Source: Phyllostachys edulis (taxonomy: Eukaryota > Streptophyta > Magnoliopsida > Poales > Poaceae). Taken from it: 64,000 nucleotides of DNA. The stretch is taken from the NCBI GenBank assembly GCA_036346405.1, contig CM070562.1, forward strand, positions 111,574,412-111,638,411. Direction: 5' to 3'. A program made the position numbers and the translations under genes. The notes beneath the pieces are model-generated. The model was not told the origin of the DNA. It did not search any database and saw only the letters and a program-made list of their open reading frames with translations. Position 1 is the first letter of the stretch; each line of letters starts with the position of its first letter. Below, piece by piece: positions 46,667-60,151 of the stretch.

Positions 46667-49600
46667 CTATGAATTTTCCGGGAAGACGGTCTGGATGAAC
46701 TTCATGAAACGCTCTGAGTAGAACTGGGGGTCGACCGCAGAGATGGAGCCAGAGTCATACTGCATGGACTTGACGGCATGCTCAATTTTCTTTGTGATGT
46801 TGTACTCTTGCAAAATGTCAATGATGCCCAGGTAAAGGACGACGTCGTACACCTCACAAAACGATTTGGTCTCATCTTCTTTAGGGATTTGCTCTGCCCT
46901 TGCAGGCATGTTGACACCTAGCTGGATCTGAAGCCTGGCAAACAAAAGACGGTAAGAATCCGGTTGGTGATCCTCCAACTTTGAAATGGCGTGCAATGTG
47001 AGATAACTTTAGCATGTTACCGAATATTTGCAGTACAAGCAATTCAGAGAAATGGCTGCTACAGGGATGATTAGAAAGAAAAAGGACCCTCACCTCGCTG
47101 TACCAGGAAGCAGGAGATCTACTTCCCCAAATCCAAAAGCTGATGATCGCAATCGGCTTCCTCTTATGTGAGGGCCAACAACCACACTGTTTTCGTCACT
47201 ACCTCTTTGAACCAAAACTAATCCTTCTGGGTGGTTAAAAGCATCATCCTCCTGAGCATCTATGCAAAATCATTGTCAACAATGAACATTAGCTCCCCCC
47301 AATCTTAACAATAATCGAATATAGAACTCCAGGAAGTAAACATATCACAGAAATAAATAAAAAAACATGTCATAATGCAGAACAGAGCAACTATCAGAAA
47401 ATTTTGTGCGTCTCACCCAGCATCCCTTGAAGACAACCTACAGCTACCTGTCTCAACAAGATTTGCCGTTTAGACAATTTAGACCGAGTTCATGGGACTG
47501 TCAGCTTATTTTGGATGGGTCGGGTGGGATCATGAATTTAGATGCGTGACTCACGAATATTTTCAAAAAAGACAAATTTCAATAGAATTTTTTGCCAGAG
47601 CTCAGCGACTATCAGTTGAAAGCCTGAAATCAGCCTTACACAATGAATAGATGTAACACAGGTTAGTTCATTGATGTAACACAGGTTAGCATCTGGAAGT
47701 GACATTATAACACCCACCAATTGAACTACCATTTGTGTGGAGTTGCAGTAAATATTCCAGGGGACAGGAGTTAGTACTATTTATGGAGTGGTGACAGTGT
47801 GTCCCACACCCCGAAGTTCAAGATCAGTCCATTCCAATGGGCCAAAGGGTCAATATATAACATGTACAGAGTTGTCAATATACAAAGAACACCCTAGGCT
47901 AAATACATATCTAACATCCCCCTCAAACTCATGGTGGATCAACAACATTGAGTTTGGAGAGGTAGAAACTATGATGAACTCTAGTATGTGCCTTGATGAA
48001 GAAATCTGCTAACTGAAACTCCAAAAGCAATTACTGAAGGTCAATAACTTGGTCTTGTACCTGCGATCGCATATACGAAGCATCCACTCCAATATGCTTG
48101 GTGAGCTTATGCTTCATGGGATCTCAAGCAATACTGATCGCACCAGCACTATCTGATAAGAGAGGAGTCGGCGCAGAAGCGGAAACACCAAAATCCTCAA
48201 GTAGCCACCGAAGCTAGGTGATCTCAGCTGTCAACAATGTCATGGCTCTCAACTCAGCCTCAGCGCTCGAACAGGAAACGACGGTCTGCTTCTTGGTCTT
48301 CCAAGCAATCAAGGAGAAACCAAGGAAAACACAATAGGCAGATAGAGACCGGCGATCAGAATGATCGTTAGCCCAGATTGCATCAGAGTACGCTTGAAGT
48401 TGCAAGGAATTGGACCGAGGAAAGAAAAGGCAGCGAGTGATGGTTCCGCAAAGATATCGCAGAACACGAAGAATGTGACTGTAGTGGAGCTGAGTGGGAG
48501 CATAAACGAATTAACTCAGGATGTGAACTGGGTGTGAGATGTCAGGGTGAGTGATCCCAAGGTAAACAAAGCTCCCGACAAGATGGCGGTAGCGAGTGGG
48601 ATCCTCAAGAGGCTCACCATCAGTAGGCCGAAGGTGAACACCAAGCTCCATAGGAGTATCCACCACACGCTGATCAGAGAGACAAGCATGAGTAAGGATA
48701 TCCTGAATGTACTTCTCCTGAGAGAGAAAGTAGCCCTCGGGCGTAGAAGTGATTTCAATCCTAAAGAAGTAACGAAGAGAACCCAAATCAGACATCAAGA
48801 ACTGCTCACTGAAACGCTTCTTCATAAAGGCAATGTACTGAGAGTCATCTCCAGTAATGATCATATCATCCACATATAGAAGGAGGGGGCGTCCGACCCC
48901 AAGGAGAGGTGTGAACAAAGAGGGCAGGATCGTGATCACTGGTGGAGAAGCTGGCAGTAGTGATAACAGAGAAGAAGCGGTCAAACCAAGTACGATGGGC
49001 TTGTTTGAGCCTATAGAGAGCGCCGAAGGCGACAAACCATACCATCAGGAACAGAATACCCAGGGGGCGGCTGCATGTAGACCTTCTCACGCAGCTCGTC
49101 ATTGAGAAAGACATTCTTAACATCCAACTGAGAGATGGGCCACCGTCGAACATAGGCCAAAGCAAGAAAAGTGCGAACAGTGGTCATGTGAGCAACAGGA
49201 GCGAAAGTCTCATCGTAGTCACGACCTGCTTCTGCTGAAAACCATGTGCTACGAGACGAGCCTTGTAGCACTCAAGGGAACCATCCGAGCGGGTCTTGAT
49301 CTTGAACACTCACTTGCACGTAATGGGAGTGACACGCGCAGATAGGGGCACAAGCTCCCAGGTGCCAGTACGCTCCAAAGCAACAATCTTCTCAGACATC
49401 GCGAGCTGCCACTCAGGATGAGCAGCAGCCTCACGGTAGGCCGTAGGCTCAGAAGGAGCAGCGGCTGCGAAACCGCAGCGTTCAGGCGGCATGACAGTGT
49501 GATGATCACGAAGATCGTATCTGGGAGGAGAAGACGGAGCGGGATCCAGCAAGGACGGAGAAGAAGAGCTGGGAACAGGGCCTAGCAAAGACAGAGGCTC

Positions 49601-52600
49601 AACTGGAGAAGACCGAGGACGACGAGAGTAGTGCAGAAGAAAATGTGGAATCTCAACAAAAGAGCGGGAAGGAAACTCCGATGGAGGTGGAACAGGTGCA
49701 GCCGGAGAAGAGGGAGGCGAAGAAGGTGGAGGAGGAAGTGAAACAGTAGTGGAAAGTGGAGAGTTAGGAAAAGTCGAAAAGGAGATCGACTCAACAAGAG
49801 AATCCGACCTGACTGTGGGGGAACGACGGTAGCAAGGTCGGGACTCGTCAAAAGTGACATCCCAAGAGATCCTCATCCGGCGAGCAACAGGGTCGTAGCA
49901 ACGATAACCCTTATGCTCAAGACTGTAGCCAAGGAAAACACACTCAATCGACCGAAATCGGTTTGGTGCGCCCGCAGTGGAAGAAGAAGACGAAAAGCAG
50001 ACCACGCCAAAATCGCAAAGGTGACTATAGTCTGGGGCTCGACCATAGAGGCGCTCGACGGGAGTAGAACCCTGAAGAGCAGTGGAAGGCTGCATGTTGA
50101 TGAGAAAAGGCGATGAAACGACCTCGGCCGAAGAGAGGGAACAGAAGAGGCAAGCATGAGAGCGCGAGCGGTCTCAAGCAAGTGACGATGCTTACGCTCA
50201 GATACCGTTCTGAGTGTGAGCACCAGGACAAGAGTATTAGGGAATAGTACCCTGCTCAGTGAGAAAGCGACGCAAAGCATCAGATAGATACTCACCAGCA
50301 AAGTCGACACGAAACACACGAATGGCGGAATCAAACTGAGTGTGTACCATGGTGGCGAACATCTGGTAAATAGAGAGAACCTAATTGCAAGATGACATGA
50401 AGTAGATTCAAGTTTGACGAGAATAATCATCAATAAAGATCACAGTATCGGTGACCATCTTTCGAAACGAAGGGAGCCGGACCCCAAACATTAGAGTGTA
50501 CAAGATCAAAAGGACGAGTGGAAACATAATCACTAGAGGGATAGGAGAGTTGTAGTTGCTTGCTAAGTTTGCAACCCATACAATGTAAAGAGGTGTCCCC
50601 AGAAACAGACCCAAGAGCACCACGACCTACTAATGATGATAGACGCGATCCGCAGAGATGACCGAGATGGTGGTGCCACTGAGCGAAGGAGGTAGTGGAG
50701 GACACGGCAAGACCAGAGGAAGTGGTAGTTGCTGACTGGCTGGTGGTGACAGCGGAAGGAAGATGAAGCCAGTCGAACTCCCAAAGATGCTGTGAATCAC
50801 GGCACCGAGGGCCAGTACCAAGCAAAGTCCCCATGCGGCGGTCCTGAACACAACAAGAGTTAGACTCAAGAACAACACAACAGTCGTGATCGGTGATCTG
50901 ACTAGCCGACATAAGTTGTATAGTAAGCTGAGGAACATGAAAAGAAGTGGAATGGGTGTCTCGGCCTGCAACAGGAAGAGATGTACCATCTGCAGTCTGA
51001 ACAGTGGAAGGAAAAATTGTGGAACGAACGGAAGTGAGATGGGTAGAATCTGGTGTAATGTGAAAGGAAGCACCAGTCCAAGATCCACGGAGACAAGATA
51101 CCTGACGAGGGAGGAGGTGGAAGCGAGTAAGACTACTGAGAAGCAAGAGCCAGACGAGTAGAACCTAGGGAGTCTGAGGACGAGCCGACACCGCAGCGTT
51201 GGAGCAATGTGAGGAGCTGCTGAGTGGCGTCATCGGAGGAGCCCTGGCAAGAGGCGCCAGCTCCTGAGTGGAAGGGACCTCCAGAGCCCTTCGGGGGACG
51301 TCCACCCCGACAACCCTGGTCCCTCCTCCGCTTGTAGCGCTTCGATACTGTGGCGTCCACGCCGGCGATGAGGTGCAGATGGAGACTGCGAGAGGCGATA
51401 ACCATCGGTGCATTGGGAGCTGGAGAAGGCATCATGGTCGGTGCTGAAGAAACAGGCGAGGGAGCAGGTGCTGAAGCAGACAAGACAGCTTGCATATGAG
51501 CCACACCACGGTGACAAGCCTCCTCAGCACGCACACCCGTGAGAGCCTCCACCAAGCTCGGGCGCGGGTGGCTAGTCAGGAGCTCAGCACGCATAGTCTC
51601 GAACTCAGGCCGAAGACGCGTCAGGAAGTCGTAGAGACGGTGAGTCTCCTAGTGAGCACGAAGCCGCACACAGCAGGGACAGGTCCGGTAGACATCCGGC
51701 ACCAGAGAGTCCAGCTGACGCCACACCTCAAGACAGCTGCCGGTAGAAGTCATCCACGGTGGCATCGAGCTACTGAAGAGAATGTGCACCTGGTGCACGA
51801 CTGAAAGGTACATAGCATCACTCGTCGACTGGTAGTGAGCTCGGAGGCGCTCCCACATAAGCTACGTCGTCGGTAGCTCCGCCACATCCATGGAGATGGC
51901 CATAGGCATGCTACCCACCAGGATCCTGCCATCGCTTATAGGCGTGCAACTCAGACTGGTAGATCTCCAGGGCCTCCTCCAGTGCAGCATTGGCGGCCTC
52001 CTGGGTCGTCGGATCCGCACCAGCAGGATGAGCGGGCCGAACGGGCAGTGTAGGGCGAGGCGGACAAGGGTGCTCGCCGGTGAGATGACCCCAGAGACGC
52101 TAGCTGTTGAGGTGGAACCTCAGGTGAACGGCCCACTCCCGGAAATTCGTCCCATCGAACCGAACTGTGGGGAGCGGGATGGCGAAGGAGCCTCCGGTAG
52201 AAGCCATCAGGGATTACTTGACCGGATCCGGAGTCGGAAGTCGATGTGCTTAGGAGATACAGCTGGAGCCCCTGTTTTTTTTTTTTTGGTAAATACCAGA
52301 GAAGCCGAAGCTAAAGCCGCTGCTCAACGGCCGGCAAGCCACCGGCTCGAGTAGATCGGAGGAGTTGGATGAGTAGAGCCGTGGCTCCAACGAAGAAAAA
52401 AAAAGAGCAGAGGCTTTGCTTCTACTCGGTGGCTTCACCAGGCGGCGTGCGGGGGCGGCCAAGCAAAGCGAAACACGAAGCGATGGCGAGGACCTCGGCC
52501 AAAGCGGCGCAGAGGCGCAAGGCGAGGAGCGTGAGGATTCGGCCGCGGGAGGCAAATCTGACGACGGGAGCGATAGGATCCGGCGACGGCTCGTGGATCC

Positions 52601-55600
52601 GGCGGTGGGAGGGCCTCGGCGGCACAGAGAGACCCGAGCGGGAGAAAAACAGAACAGGAAAAGGGGAAGGCACGGGTAAGGTGGTGGCCGGTGGCGGCGG
52701 CTGGTAAACCCTAATCCTAATCTTGCTCTGATACCATGTTGGAATGAGGTTTGTTCATTCTAATGGGCCAAATGACCAATATATAACATGTACAGGGTTG
52801 TGAGTATGCAAAAAAAACCCTAGGCTAAATACATATCTAACAAAAAATAACATGCAGATAAAGTCCATTTACCGGCAGGAAAAAGTGTGCTTTACCTTCC
52901 TCTGAAAGAACAGTTAATCTCTCTACTGCCATGCTTCGACGATAGGATGCACGTGTCCGTAGGTGCTGGGGAGCTCTATAATGGACTCCAAGCAATAGGC
53001 TGTAATCCATTATCCGTTGTGCCCTTAGAAATTCGCTGTCAGTTTCGATCTGCCTGGAGAGAAAAAATGATCGTGAAACACTGTTAAAAGGTGAAAATTG
53101 ATCATACTGCATAACTGCTCTAAGAGAGAAAAGGAAAACACAATAATGCTAGGAAATGAACCGACAACAGCAATACCGTACGTGTCCAGAAGATTAATTG
53201 CTACCATGACATTCATTTTTAGGTGGAGCAATGTAGGAAGACTGCACAAAACCTGAAAAATGATTGTAACATTCGACTGGACTGGACATTCAGTTGGCAT
53301 GTCTTAAGGGGAAATCTTGCTTCAGATCCTTGTATCTTTACTATCCCTATCTTTGCTAACCTGTCCGCTTCCTTTAGTAAGTTAATAATATACTTAATTT
53401 CAACATGCATTTTATCTTTAAGTACTATACTAGCCAAGGGTCAGATAACCGGAGGGAGGTAGAATCCCGGCCCCCCTCGCATCGTAACCGCCCGTTACGG
53501 TCAAATTTGCTAAAATTGCGTCTAAATCAAATTGAAATCCATTCAAAATTGAAAAACCGCGGTATTTTCCTCCAGTCACCCTCGGTACCAGAATCGCCGC
53601 CCATTACGGCGGTTACCGGCGGGATTTGGAACCTTGATACTAGCTGAACATTGATTCAACAGAAATGCATCGCCAAATATAACGCAACTACGCTACAAAA
53701 ACCATATCTTAGTAAGTAAAGATGAATTTTAGAGAAAATATGCTCACTTAAGTAAAGCCTCGCGCCAGGAAGGTTCAAGATAAAAGGAATAGTTAAGATC
53801 CAAATCCTTCAGAGTTGTGTTCTCATCAATTTCAATTTTGTTGGTAGAACGGCCTAAGGATGAACCTTTCAAGTCAAACCTCCGGTGAATTCTCAATTCC
53901 GTGCAAAACATGTTTCCCATTACAACAAATCGGAACTGCAATTTGCAAATATTAAACAAGGATCATTACTCCACAGAAAGGAATGGGAACTAAAGAACCC
54001 TCAAAAGAAATTTGTAGAGAAGTCAACAATCAATTAATCATTACCTTTTGACCACTAGGAGGTTTTACCCTGTGCAGGCCAAAAAACTTAGTTATGAGGG
54101 TGTTCTCATAAGTACGGACATGATGAAAATAGTTTGGAAGCATTCGTAAAAGAACCTACAGGATCACAGTCATAAAAAAAAATTCAATTTCCACTAGTAC
54201 TGCATGATTTATAAATTATTCAACAAGCTATCATGACAGAATTTCCAAGCATAACTTATACGATCTCTGAAGTCCAAATAAAAAATAAAACCTGCACTTC
54301 AGATTTCCGAAGAGTCTTAATCATGAACCGATCGTCTTGTGATAGGAAAAAGACACTTCCACTCTTTCCAGGAGAAGATAGCTCCCTAAGTGCAGAATTT
54401 CCACATATGGAGATCATATAATCTGCAGCATCAATCTTGAACATCTCCCTCAAATTTCTACATAAATGAAATGAGACTGTGTTTTAAAGTAGAAGAATGC
54501 AGCAGAAAGGAGAACATTGGGAATTTAAAAAAAAAACAGAAAAAATATGTTCCTTCTAAAGACCACATGAATCTGCAAAGAATAAGGACATTGGTATTTT
54601 TCATATATAAATATTGGCATAAAAGCTAAATCGATATAACAAACCTGAAAACCATGGGACAATAGTCCTTCCATTTAAAATCTTCTGCGGAATGTGAAGG
54701 AGTAAGTCGTGATCCTTCTTTTGGGAAGTTCATCCAGAAACTTGCTCTTGGACCAAAATCTGAAGCACGAACTTCACGTTTTTGAATGGGTGTAATCTTT
54801 CCAACTGTGTACCTAAGCACAATTACACATTGATCATTATAGAATATATAGTTATATACTTATGCCAGATGTTTCAACTTTCAACATCGTGCTCTACTGC
54901 TCTGCTACCAAAAAATAGTATATGTTGCAGCGGTCCCTAACAGGGATGAAAACCGGTCTGGTTGCAAATTTCCTAGCCTAACCTAGAGATCCAGTAACCA
55001 CTGCTACCACATCAACTAAATCTTGCATTGTTACTTTTCAGAACCTAAATTATACAGTGGTCATTATTTTGTTCAAACTGCACTATAAATGGCATTACAA
55101 GTTAGATGGCTAGAGGGGCTTGTACTTCTGCTGTTATCTTTTGTACCATATAGTGCCAACAGAAGTAAGCACTATTTTTAAACAACATTCAACAACAGGG
55201 AGTTACCAGATAAAGAAAAGGGTGAATGACAAGCAAATTAGAAACTATGATGTGAACAGTGGAGGCATTACCTGATTCCAAGCTGCAGGCTGAGCATTAG
55301 ATCATAGCTTCTATGCCCCTTAATTATTGTCTCTCCAGGCTTTTTTGTGTCTCTCACCATTTTATTCTGGCGGCGTTTTGCCTTCTTGGATGAGTCTGAG
55401 AAACTCCTGTTAACTACTACCTCGCTGATTAGAACTCCTTGCATGTATTCCCTTTCCAGTATAGGCAAATCAGGATCGTCGATGTTTTCACAGCCTTCTA
55501 GACCAGAGCTTTCAATTGTTTCATTGCCTATGAATTTTTCCATAGCCACCTCAAGACTCCACCGTCTTTCTAAGGACACATTTTTCAAACGAGGTTGATC

Positions 55601-56527
55601 ACTTGAGTTCCTTTTAGATGAAGCACCTGAAGATTCTCGAGTTATGCCAACCTTCATGTTCCCCATGTCAACTGAGGAAGAGTGAAGTATGCGTGAACCA
55701 TGACCATGATTCTGCCTTCTAACGTCAGGCAGCAAACCTCGGTTCCTTAGATTATTGATATAGCGCTCATCATTAACAGGAACTCTGCAGCCTTTTGGAT
55801 AGAATTTGCCTTTCCCATCCTTGACTCCCCTGGTCCAAGTTCCGACATAGTACCCACAACCATTCCATGTATATATTCCACACCCATGCATCATGCCATC
55901 TAACCAGTTACCTTCATATGAATCCTCATTTCTCCAAGTGAGAGTTCCCTTCCCAGACATCTTGCCATTTTTCATATTGCCAATATATATGTTGCCATTT
56001 GCCCATATATACTTCCCATGGCCTTCTATTTCTCCCTGAATCCAAGAACCTTCAAACATGTCTCCATTGGGGTATGTCTGGCATCCAAGCCCATGCTTAC
56101 GATTCAACTTCCACCGTCCCTTGTAAATGATGTTATCCCTTCCAGTATACGTGCCTTCACCATATATGTAGCCACCAGAATACTCGCCCTCGTAGGTGGA
56201 TCCAGATGGCCATAGCGTCTTTCCTTGCCCATGCCTCATCCCTCTCCTCCACTCACCCTCGTAAATACAACCATCCGACCAGAGATACCGCCCTGAACCC
56301 TCTGGTGTGTTTCCCAACAATGTGCCGGAATAAATATCCCTGTTAGGGAGCCTAATCTCTCCAACTCTGAAGCCAGGGTTTGTTCCAGAAGCATGTGAAT
56401 CTTCGCCATTTGCCAGAATGGTCAGCACCTCCTTTTCAATATTGCAACTGACGTCTCGGAATAGCTCAACTCTTTCAGAATGGGAGATCCCTTCTAGCTC
56501 ATTCGGAAGAGCCACGGGGGCTGTCAT
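46667..56527 (-). CDS. PIP5K9: Phosphatidylinositol-4-phosphate 5-kinase with MORN repeats (PIP5K9-like)
   Basis: Makes phosphatidylinositol 4,5-bisphosphate at membranes; in Arabidopsis PIP5K9 also interacts with a cytosolic invertase. Eight exons on the minus strand, all GT-AG: 56527-55272, 54812-54645, 54457-54292, 54155-54045, 53935-53748, 53053-52896, 47259-47094 and 46934-46667, giving 826 residues. Exon 1 encodes eight MORN repeats (e.g. YEGEWRRGMRHGQGKTLW), roughly residues 65-250. A linker ends ILEREYMQGVLISEVVVN. The kinase has MFKIDAADYMISICG, SGSVFFLSQDDRFMIKTL, the catalytic RRFDLKGSSLGR, IMDYSLLLGVH, and an activation loop with TKKIEHAVKSM ahead of SAVDPQFYSERF. All family landmarks are intact. 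Intron 6 is 5.6 kb because of a copia insertion, and intron 5 contains a hAT MITE. Confidence 0.94.
47917..47930 (-). other. Polypurine tract of the copia element
   Basis: The minus strand reads gagtttgaggggga directly before the 3' LTR, a typical copia purine tract. Confidence 0.75.
48160..52207 (-). pseudogene. Copia gag-pol polyprotein, interrupted
   Basis: Gag begins at 52207 (MASTGG) and has FDGTNFREWAVHLRF. After several stops and shifts it continues to about 51170. The pre-integrase region has HHLGHLCGSRLSSLV and LHCMGCKLSKQ (about 50690-50565), and the integrase core follows (FDLVHSNVWGPAP). RT shows DETFAPVAHMTTVRTFLALA and QLDVKNVFLNDELREKVYMQ (about 49250-49085) and the LLLYVDDMIITGDD box (about 48875). 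RNase H ends with YSDAIWANDHSDRRSLSAYC and SSAEAELRAM (about 48400-48240). Frameshifts and stops recur along its length, so it is non-functional. Confidence 0.85.
52725..52736 (-). other. Primer-binding site of the copia element
   Basis: The minus strand reads tggtatcagagc immediately after the 5' LTR: complement of initiator Met-tRNA. Confidence 0.9.
53427..53644. mobile_element. hAT-type MITE in PIP5K intron 5, 8-bp target duplication
   Basis: The unit 53435-53636 (202 bp) is flanked by atactagc (53427-53434 and 53637-53644). Its ends are caaggg at the left and ccttg at the right, the latter inverted as caaggttccaaatcc. The inside is moderately GC-rich with inverted words ggcggttacc/gtaaccgcc. 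Non-coding. Confidence 0.85.
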
Positions 56528-58029
56528 GCATACCCCCTAGGCGGACTGATCCGCAATAATGAGGAAGACAAATCGAAAGCACAGCCTGTACAAAAGGCTA
56601 GATGAGATACATCAGTAATACGTAGAAGAGCTACTAGAACTATCCGGTGCAAATCTATCCAGTGAAAGGAACAGTATTATTGGTAAAGATTCTTCTCAAG
56701 AAATAGTTATAGGATGAAACTAGGGCGCAGGGAGACTACAATGGACAATATGTCCTATAAAAAGAAGCATAAAAAACACTTTTACAAGAAACAGTTACGC
56801 AGTTTAAAATTATTGGCAACAGTACAGATTAGGTGTAGAGAACATCGAATCACAAATATGCCTTCAGCTCAAAAACCGGGAGTCTACAAGATACTGAAGT
56901 GCTACATATACCAAAAATTGGCCCATGTCTGTTATTGTCCAGATCTTTTTGTTGATCACCGCATCATTGTGAAGGCAAAATAGCAGTAGCATCAACTGAT
57001 GTAATGGGGCATCAAAAGTTTAGCAAAATCTAAGAGAGGTTCGCAACCAATCATCCTATACAGGATTGAAGTGAGGACCCTATATTATACACCGAGTGAC
57101 AAGCAACTCCTGTTGCGTACGCATACGCAAACCCACGCACGTGGCACGAGATCACACGCTCGGGCCGTTCCCAAATCCCAAACGAACTCGGATTCGATCG
57201 AACACATCGTCAGAAAATGAAACAAAAAAATTGCCGAAATAATCCGCAACACTCGTACATGCAACACAAGCGGGAGGAAGGTCCACAAATAATGAAAACG
57301 CGCAAACATGAAAACAAATTCGAGAAGAAATCCATAAATATGTGATGGAGTAGTATGACAGACACAAAAATCCCCAAGCGGAGCCCGATTTGGTCGAAAG
57401 CCCACCGGTTTTGCCCTAATCGCGCGCTTAGTTCCGCCATCTCACGCGGTTTGGTTGCTCTCGATTGCTGCCTGCTTCTATCCTTTGTGGTTTCTCTCTG
57501 TTCCCCAGACAACCAGTTGTGCTGTTTAACTTTGGTTATGATTGGTAACACAACCGGTGGGCTTTCTTTTCTGAGTGGGATCAGTCGCAGCGAAAACCGA
57601 GGGAGGGCGGTGGAGTGAAGCGAAGTAAACGGCAGCGCCATGGGCGGGCGGGAGGGAACGACGCAATCGCCAAGCCACGGAGACAGAGAGAGTGGAAATA
57701 AAGCAGCGGAATCGAGATTACCGGAGTCGAGGAGGAGGGGATGGGGCTGAGAGCTTCGGGGTTGCCTCTCTCTACTGGTTGGGTTGGGTTGGATTGGACG
57801 GGACGCGACGGCGATTAAGCGCGAGGTGGAGCGATGAAACCAGGTGGACTCCTTCTGTGGCTGTGGCTGTGGGAGCGGGAATGGTGTGGGAGCGAGCACG
57901 ACGACCACGCGTGATGTGGAGGGGAGTAGCTGAATCTGAACCTGATCGATCGAGTTGAGCGAGTTTTGTACGGAAAAACAGATAGTAATCTACTCGGTAT
58001 AGTGGAGTGGAGCAGTAGCATACCGGGAG
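56528..58029 (-). promoter_or_regulatory. 5'-UTR, probable UTR intron and promoter of PIP5K
   Basis: On the minus strand a donor-like site (ctccg|gtaatc, junction near 57720) and an acceptor-like site (gcctag|gggg, about 56538) suggest a ~1.2-kb leader intron. The leader exon would then lie at about 57720-57910. The rest is non-coding. The hAT element begins at 58030, so the promoter was probably shortened or joined to transposon sequence. Confidence 0.4.
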
Positions 58030-60151
58030 TAGAGCTGGCCAAAGGTCGTGCCGCTCAGTCGGGTCCGAAGCACGTGCGATTAGAGAACATGTGCCAAATA
58101 TTTGGAAATTCGAAATCCAACAGGAAATCATCAAAGAAGATACAATACTTTTTTTTTGTACATTTTTATTGACATTATTTGTTATGCTAAGATAAAGAAA
58201 TAATAGTGTAAGTTTCGATTTGCAGTTTTCGTGATGAAAAATTGCAATAGTTTTGCTATTGATGATTGCGGAATTTCACTAGGGTTTTTTTTGCATCCTT
58301 CGAGAATCTCGATGCCTCAAACCAATCGGAGCTATTACCAAAAGGGCAAGGAGGAATACCATCATTAGGCTCTACGACAGCATCTTCATCTGCAATCATC
58401 GGAGTAAAGAGATCCAGAACGAGTACATCAGGAGTCTGGGAGGATTTCGACAAGACAACCAACCAAGACATACAAGGAGTTCAGGTAAAATATATTGTTT
58501 GTAAAATTTATAAACATGAATTATCTGCGAAGCATTCAGGTGGACATGACATTTGCTTAGACATGTAAGATGTAAAGAAAGACAAGGATTGGCAATGAGG
58601 CAAACATAGCTGCAGTACAACCCCGACAGTACGTTACATAGCTGGGACTATAGTCCTGAGGAAGCTCATTAATTTCTTTGTCATTTAATTGATTCAGGGG
58701 ATTTATCTTTAGAATTTTGGGAGTCTAAATCTTTTAAAAATTACATAAGGACTGCACATAATCATATATTTTCTACCGTTTCTAGACAGACAACAACTAA
58801 GGATCTAGTTAAATATTATAATGAATGTTGTGATAAATTAAAACGAACTATTTAATACATATACGTTTTCGGTGGCTTTGACCTCAGACATATGGAGTGG
58901 TCAAGCTAAAGAGGATTATCTTAGTGTAGTTTCTCATAATGTTAATGATAACTGAAAAATAGAAAAAAAAATATGGTTCAAACTAATTGATGTAGCACAC
59001 GCGGGGTGAGAATAATGTGAACTGTATTATCAAAGTTGTGGAAGACTTTGGTTTTACAAACAAAATATATTCAATAACTTTATAAAATGTCGCCGCAAAC
59101 TCTAGAGCAATGTATATTCTCACTCCATTGTGGAGTATGTACGCTGAATCTTTCTTGCTACATCAATGATGCACTTGTCATATTATTAACAATGTAGTAA
59201 AATGTGCTTTGAAGAGGCTGAATTTGTATATTAAAGCTTTCCGCAATGCGATATCTTTCTTAAATCATTCTAACCAATGAATTGCATCATATAAAAACTT
59301 CTGCAGGGCAATGTAGGTACATCAAAGAAAAATTGGTTTGGGCATACCGCTAAGATGAAACTCTACTTACTTGATGCTTAAAAGTCTTTTACCATATAAG
59401 AACATTTTTTCTGTTTTTATTTAAACTCACTATCATAGCACTAACAGTAGTGTACTACTTACTGAGCAACATTGGTTTGTTGTTGAGAAGATACTTAAGT
59501 TTTTGGAACTTTTTTATGACTCCACTATTGTTTTATCCGCTGTGTATTATCCAACATCTCCTATAATTATGCGTAGTATTCTACAAATTGCTAGTCACTT
59601 GAAGGCATATGGAAATAAAATAGTCTTATGAGAGGCTATCATTGTTATGAAAAGTAAATACTTCAAATATTGGAAAGAAATCTCATTCATATATATGCAT
59701 TGTATTTATTTTAGATCCTAGAGCTAAAATTCAAAGATTCACTAATATTTTTGAACTTCTTAGTGATGCTACAAGCCTAGACTATTCTAACTATTTTGCA
59801 AATGTTTATTCTAAATTTCTGAGATTTTTCAAAGGTACAAAAATAAATTTCTAGGAGTTCGCTTGTAAGGACCTCCATTACCACCCACCACAGGTAACAA
59901 AGACAAATGTGCGGGGCAAAATCTGTGGTGCGAGTTCTTCCTCTAGGTCCAGAGGTTCAGGTTCTACAACGGCACCTTCTCAACCAAGACCAATCTCTCA
60001 CCTAAGGAGTGGAGAACTATCTGCATATCTGGACAGCGATACGGTGAATTTCAACGCAGATGGCTTCGAAATTTTGCAACGGTGGCATAACCATAAGATA
60101 ACATATCCAGTGCTGTCCATAAGCACGCGATATGTTAACTGTTTCTATCTC

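Larger units (their letters stand above)
47811..52842 (-). mobile_element. Ty1/copia retrotransposon with ~106-bp LTRs inside PIP5K intron 6
   Basis: Same orientation as the host gene (minus). The right (5') LTR is 52737-52842, TG...CA, 106 bp. The left (3') LTR ends at 47916 with the same 3' sequence (taggctaaatacatatctaaca region, ~87 aligned bases with about ten mismatches), but its outer edge (about 47811) no longer matches well. An initiator-Met primer site abuts the right LTR and a purine tract abuts the left one. LTRs this short are unusual for copia. No target duplication was recognised, so the left border is uncertain. Confidence 0.85.

Noticed and set aside
58266..58568. Stand-alone small protein of 100 codons
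   Set aside because: It is the BED-finger part of the broken hAT transposase.
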